A stretch of DNA of 64,000 bases. It comes from Planctomycetia bacterium. GTDB lineage: Bacteria; Planctomycetota; Planctomycetia; Pirellulales; PNKZ01. Below the pieces are notes generated by a model, which was not told the origin of the DNA, ran no database searches, and saw nothing but the letters and a program-made list of their open reading frames with translations. Both the position numbers and the translations under genes were made by a program. Position 1 is the first letter of the stretch. Each line of letters opens with the position of its first letter. The stretch lies in assembly GCA_021413845.1 (NCBI GenBank), contig JAIOPP010000156.1, positions 1-64,000 on the forward strand, read 5' to 3'. Shown one piece after another: positions 62,073-64,000 of the stretch.

Positions 62073-63167
62073 ATGAAATGCCGCTCGTTGAATATCGGTA
62101 GAGACTTCCTAAATCGCTCCCTGCTCTCGATGGCCTTCGCCGCAGGCTCGTTCTCGATCGGCGGAACGCTCAGCGCCGCCGAAGCGGTCGCGGAGAAAAA
62201 GCCCACGGACAAGACATCGACCGCCACGACGGAAAAGCCGGCCGCCGAAACGAAGTCGGAGTTCCCTCTGCTGGCCGAGAAAATATCCAGCTTCGGCGCC
62301 GTTCGAGCCGGCGATTGGGTCTACGTCTACAGCGGGCACACGGGGGGCGCTCATAAGCATTCCAAGAAGAATCTGTCGTTGCATTTTCAACGTCTGAATC
62401 TGGCCGCTCCGAAAGCTTGGGAAGACCTTCCCGCCGGCCCTGGGCTGCAGAGCGTCGCGCTCGTTGCCTACGGCGATTCGATTTATCGCGTCGGCGGCAT
62501 GTCTGCCCGCAACGAACCCGGCGCTCCCGACGATCTTGTTTCCGTTACCGATTTCTTTCGCTTCGATCCCGTCGCGAAGAGTTGGACCCCGCTGCAACCG
62601 CTTCCGATGGGCCGGTCGTCGCACGATGCGATCGTCGTCGGCTCGAAACTTTACGTCGTCGGTGGTTGGAACCTGACGGGCAGCGACCACGAATGGCAAA
62701 AAAAATCGCTCGTGCTCGATCTCGCGGCGAAAGACGCGAAGTGGCAAGAACTTCCCGAGCAACCGTTCGAGCGGCGCGCCATCGCGGTGGCGGAACTCAA
62801 CGGTAAGATCTATGCACTCGGCGGCATGAACTCCGACGACGAGCCCTCGAACGACGTCCACTATTTCGACACCGCAACGAATGCTTGGTCCGCCGGCCCG
62901 ACGCTTCCGGGCAACAAGATGAGCGGCTTCGGCACGTCGGCGATCACGGTCGACGGAAAGCTCTACGCCTCGGGCATGGAAGGAGGCGTTTATCGCTTGA
63001 GCGAAGACGGAAAGTCGTGGGACTCGATCGGTAATCTGAATCAACCGCGATTCTTCCATCGCTTCGTCAACGGCGGCGATCGCTCGTTGCTCGCCATCGC
63101 CGGCGCTTCGAAGAAGGGCCATCTCGATTCGATCGAACGGTTCTCCGTTTCCGGAAATGCGAAGTAA
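62073..63167 (+). CDS. Exported Kelch-repeat protein
   Basis: The product is 364 residues from ATG 62073; ATG 62013, with GGAAAG upstream, would add 20 residues and is a fair alternative. A signal-like N-terminus is followed by a Kelch beta-propeller: DSIYRVGGMSARNEPGAPD, KLYVVGGWNLTGSDHEWQ, KIYALGGMNSDDEPSNDVHY and KLYASGMEGGVYRLSED. The repeats carry the double-Gly signature. It probably mediates protein or carbohydrate contacts outside the cytoplasm. It is followed 8 nt later by a HemP-like gene. Confidence 0.83.
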   Translation: MKCRSLNIGRDFLNRSLLSMAFAAGSFSIGGTLSAAEAVAEKKPTDKTSTATTEKPAAETKSEFPLLAEKISSFGAVRAGDWVYVYSGHTGGAHKHSKKNLSLHFQRLNLAAPKAWEDLPAGPGLQSVALVAYGDSIYRVGGMSARNEPGAPDDLVSVTDFFRFDPVAKSWTPLQPLPMGRSSHDAIVVGSKLYVVGGWNLTGSDHEWQKKSLVLDLAAKDAKWQELPEQPFERRAIAVAELNGKIYALGGMNSDDEPSNDVHYFDTATNAWSAGPTLPGNKMSGFGTSAITVDGKLYASGMEGGVYRLSEDGKSWDSIGNLNQPRFFHRFVNGGDRSLLAIAGASKKGHLDSIERFSVSGNAK

Positions 63168-63175
63168 CTCCTCGC

Positions 63176-63352
63176 ATGACCTCCGAAGAGCCGCCACGCG
63201 CCGAAATGTCGCCGAAAGGTGAGACGCCCCCGATTAAGCTATTCCCTTCGGAAGAGCTTTTTCGGGGCGAGAAGATCGTTTGCATCGATCACGAAGGGGC
63301 GATCTATCGTCTGCAGATCACTTCGCGCGGCAAGCTGATCTTACAGAAGTAA
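63176..63352 (+). CDS. hemP: HemP-like small protein
   Basis: This 58-residue frame is too short for many gene callers. The C-terminal half, IVCIDHEGAIYRLQITSRGK followed by LILQK, matches the HemP/HmuP hemin-uptake family pattern (strand-turn-strand with YRLxxTxxGKLIL). HemP proteins are needed for expression of heme uptake in some proteobacteria. The N-terminal part is Pro/Glu-rich. It begins 8 nt after the Kelch stop and is likely in the same transcript. Confidence 0.72.
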   Translation: MTSEEPPRAEMSPKGETPPIKLFPSEELFRGEKIVCIDHEGAIYRLQITSRGKLILQK

Positions 63353-63375
63353 CCCTCGCAGAAGCGAACCGCAGC

Positions 63376-64000
63376 CTAATCGACCGTGGCCTCGCCGAGG
63401 ACGCGGCGATAGGCGGCGCGAGCCGTTTCATAAGCCGCGGCTGCGGCTTCTTTTTCGCTGTCACGAGTCAGCTTCACTTTCTGTGCCCAGCACACATCGA
63501 CGGCATCGAGACACCATTGAGCACTGCGCTTGCTGGCTCGAATCGGCTTGCCGTCGACCTCGACGAACACCGGGTTCGTGTGCGCGGCCGGGAACGTGCG
63601 CACCGCAATCCAACTAGATTGGCTCGGCATGTAATCGAACTCGACTTCGTGAACCTTTCCGTCGGCGACGATCGGCTTCGTCTGCACGGACTGGCCGTTG
63701 ACGATCAACTCGATCGGCACGGTGCGCGTATCGCCGATCCGAGCCCGCTCGACATGCCAATAGGGCTTCTTATCGAGCGGTGTCTCTCGAATCTCTTTGC
63801 GCGGTGTTTCTTCCAACAGTGCCGCGGCATTCACACGAACCTTGAGCGACTTGCCGGCCGGAGTCTTCAGCACGCTCGCCCGACCTCCGTCGCCCGACTC
63901 TCCGACTCCCAGAGGCTTAGCGCCGTCGGCGGCAACGGTGAAATCGTACAGATGCGTCAGCCCGTCGCTGCAATAGCTCCGTCCGTCGCGAATGCCATCT
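63376..64000 (-). CDS. CehA/McbA-family metallohydrolase, C-terminal part (partial)
   Basis: The frame runs open from the window edge to the stop at 63376, so the 5' end lies outside. The visible 207 or so codons include DGRSYCSDGLTHLYDFTVAA near the edge, then PYWHVERARIGDTRTVPIEL, IVNGQSV, AAHTNPVFVEVDGKPIRASK and QWCLDAVDVCWAQKVKL. This matches the C-terminal region following the PHP-like catalytic domain of CehA/McbA proteins as I recall it. The catalytic metal site is not in the window. An internal GTG at 63873 is not the real start because coding sequence continues upstream. Confidence 0.75.
   Translation of the reverse strand, partial: DGIRDGRSYCSDGLTHLYDFTVAADGAKPLGVGESGDGGRASVLKTPAGKSLKVRVNAAALLEETPRKEIRETPLDKKPYWHVERARIGDTRTVPIELIVNGQSVQTKPIVADGKVHEVEFDYMPSQSSWIAVRTFPAAHTNPVFVEVDGKPIRASKRSAQWCLDAVDVCWAQKVKLTRDSEKEAAAAAYETARAAYRRVLGEATVD

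Noticed and set aside
1-64000. tRNA, rRNA, insertion sequences or prophage
   Set aside because: No cloverleaf-like GTTCGAATCC contexts, rRNA segments, transposase motifs or integrase genes were recognised. A covariance-model search was not possible here.

Overview
The window looks like a planctomycete chromosome, most likely of the Pirellulales/Gemmatales type. This is inferred from protein families, not from a marker gene. Repeated DUF1501 proteins with Tat-type Arg-Arg N-termini, DUF1549/DUF1553 proteins with planctomycete cytochrome-c motifs, a PVC-type heme-binding dehydrogenase, DUF1080, large pseudopilins and two GroELs occur together. Base composition is GC-rich, so long antisense shadow reading frames are common. 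No rRNA, tRNA, CRISPR array, transposase or phage gene was seen.

Region by region. (1) 1-4050: an acyl-carrier-protein-like lipoprotein whose carrier serine is replaced by Asn, an alpha/beta hydrolase, a DUF1080 protein and a UPF1-like SF1 helicase. (2) 4080-13197: a minus-strand block, transcribed DUF1501, then DUF1549/DUF1553, then cytochrome-c/WD40/PPC protein. It is divergent from a GntR/LacI-type regulator, and two dyads in the shared promoter region are operator candidates. (3) 13335-14405: three Flp-type pilin genes, two nearly identical, with hairpin terminators and a shared 19-nt upstream element. (4) 15085-16935: a cyclase-like gene carrying two one-base lesions, overlapping a DUF362 gene. 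(5) 16957-35356: a long minus-strand tract of surface/periplasmic degradation-type genes: PPC protein, two DUF1501, PVC heme-binding dehydrogenase, then two alternating DUF1549/DUF1553 plus DUF1501 pairs.

(6) 35494-42403: a GNAT enzyme and a protein-quality block. dnaJ, grpE, an FmdB-type zinc ribbon and yacG run together; groEL2, groES and groEL1 run together. (7) 42381-60199: about 18 kb encoding a type IV pilus/type II secretion-like machine. Transcribed from high to low coordinates it comprises five large pseudopilins (one Cys-rich unknown inserted), a PilM-PilN-like fusion, a PilO/GspM-like protein, a PilT-like ATPase, a GspE/PilB ATPase, GspF, a GspC/PilP-like protein, a Gly-rich secretin, a TPR lipoprotein and an unknown exported protein. 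Several stops and starts overlap, so it is probably expressed as one or two operons. (8) 60786-64000: a PQQ-type propeller protein, a Kelch protein, a 58-residue HemP-like gene, and the C-terminal part of a CehA/McbA-family metallohydrolase running off the window.

The pilus/secretion cluster is the best candidate for an under-described system. It combines an assembly and a retraction-type ATPase, a fused PilM-PilN component, pseudopilins of 260-315 residues of which three share an unusual C-terminal block, and a conserved Cys-rich partner. No homology search was possible; family calls rest on motifs read from the sequence.
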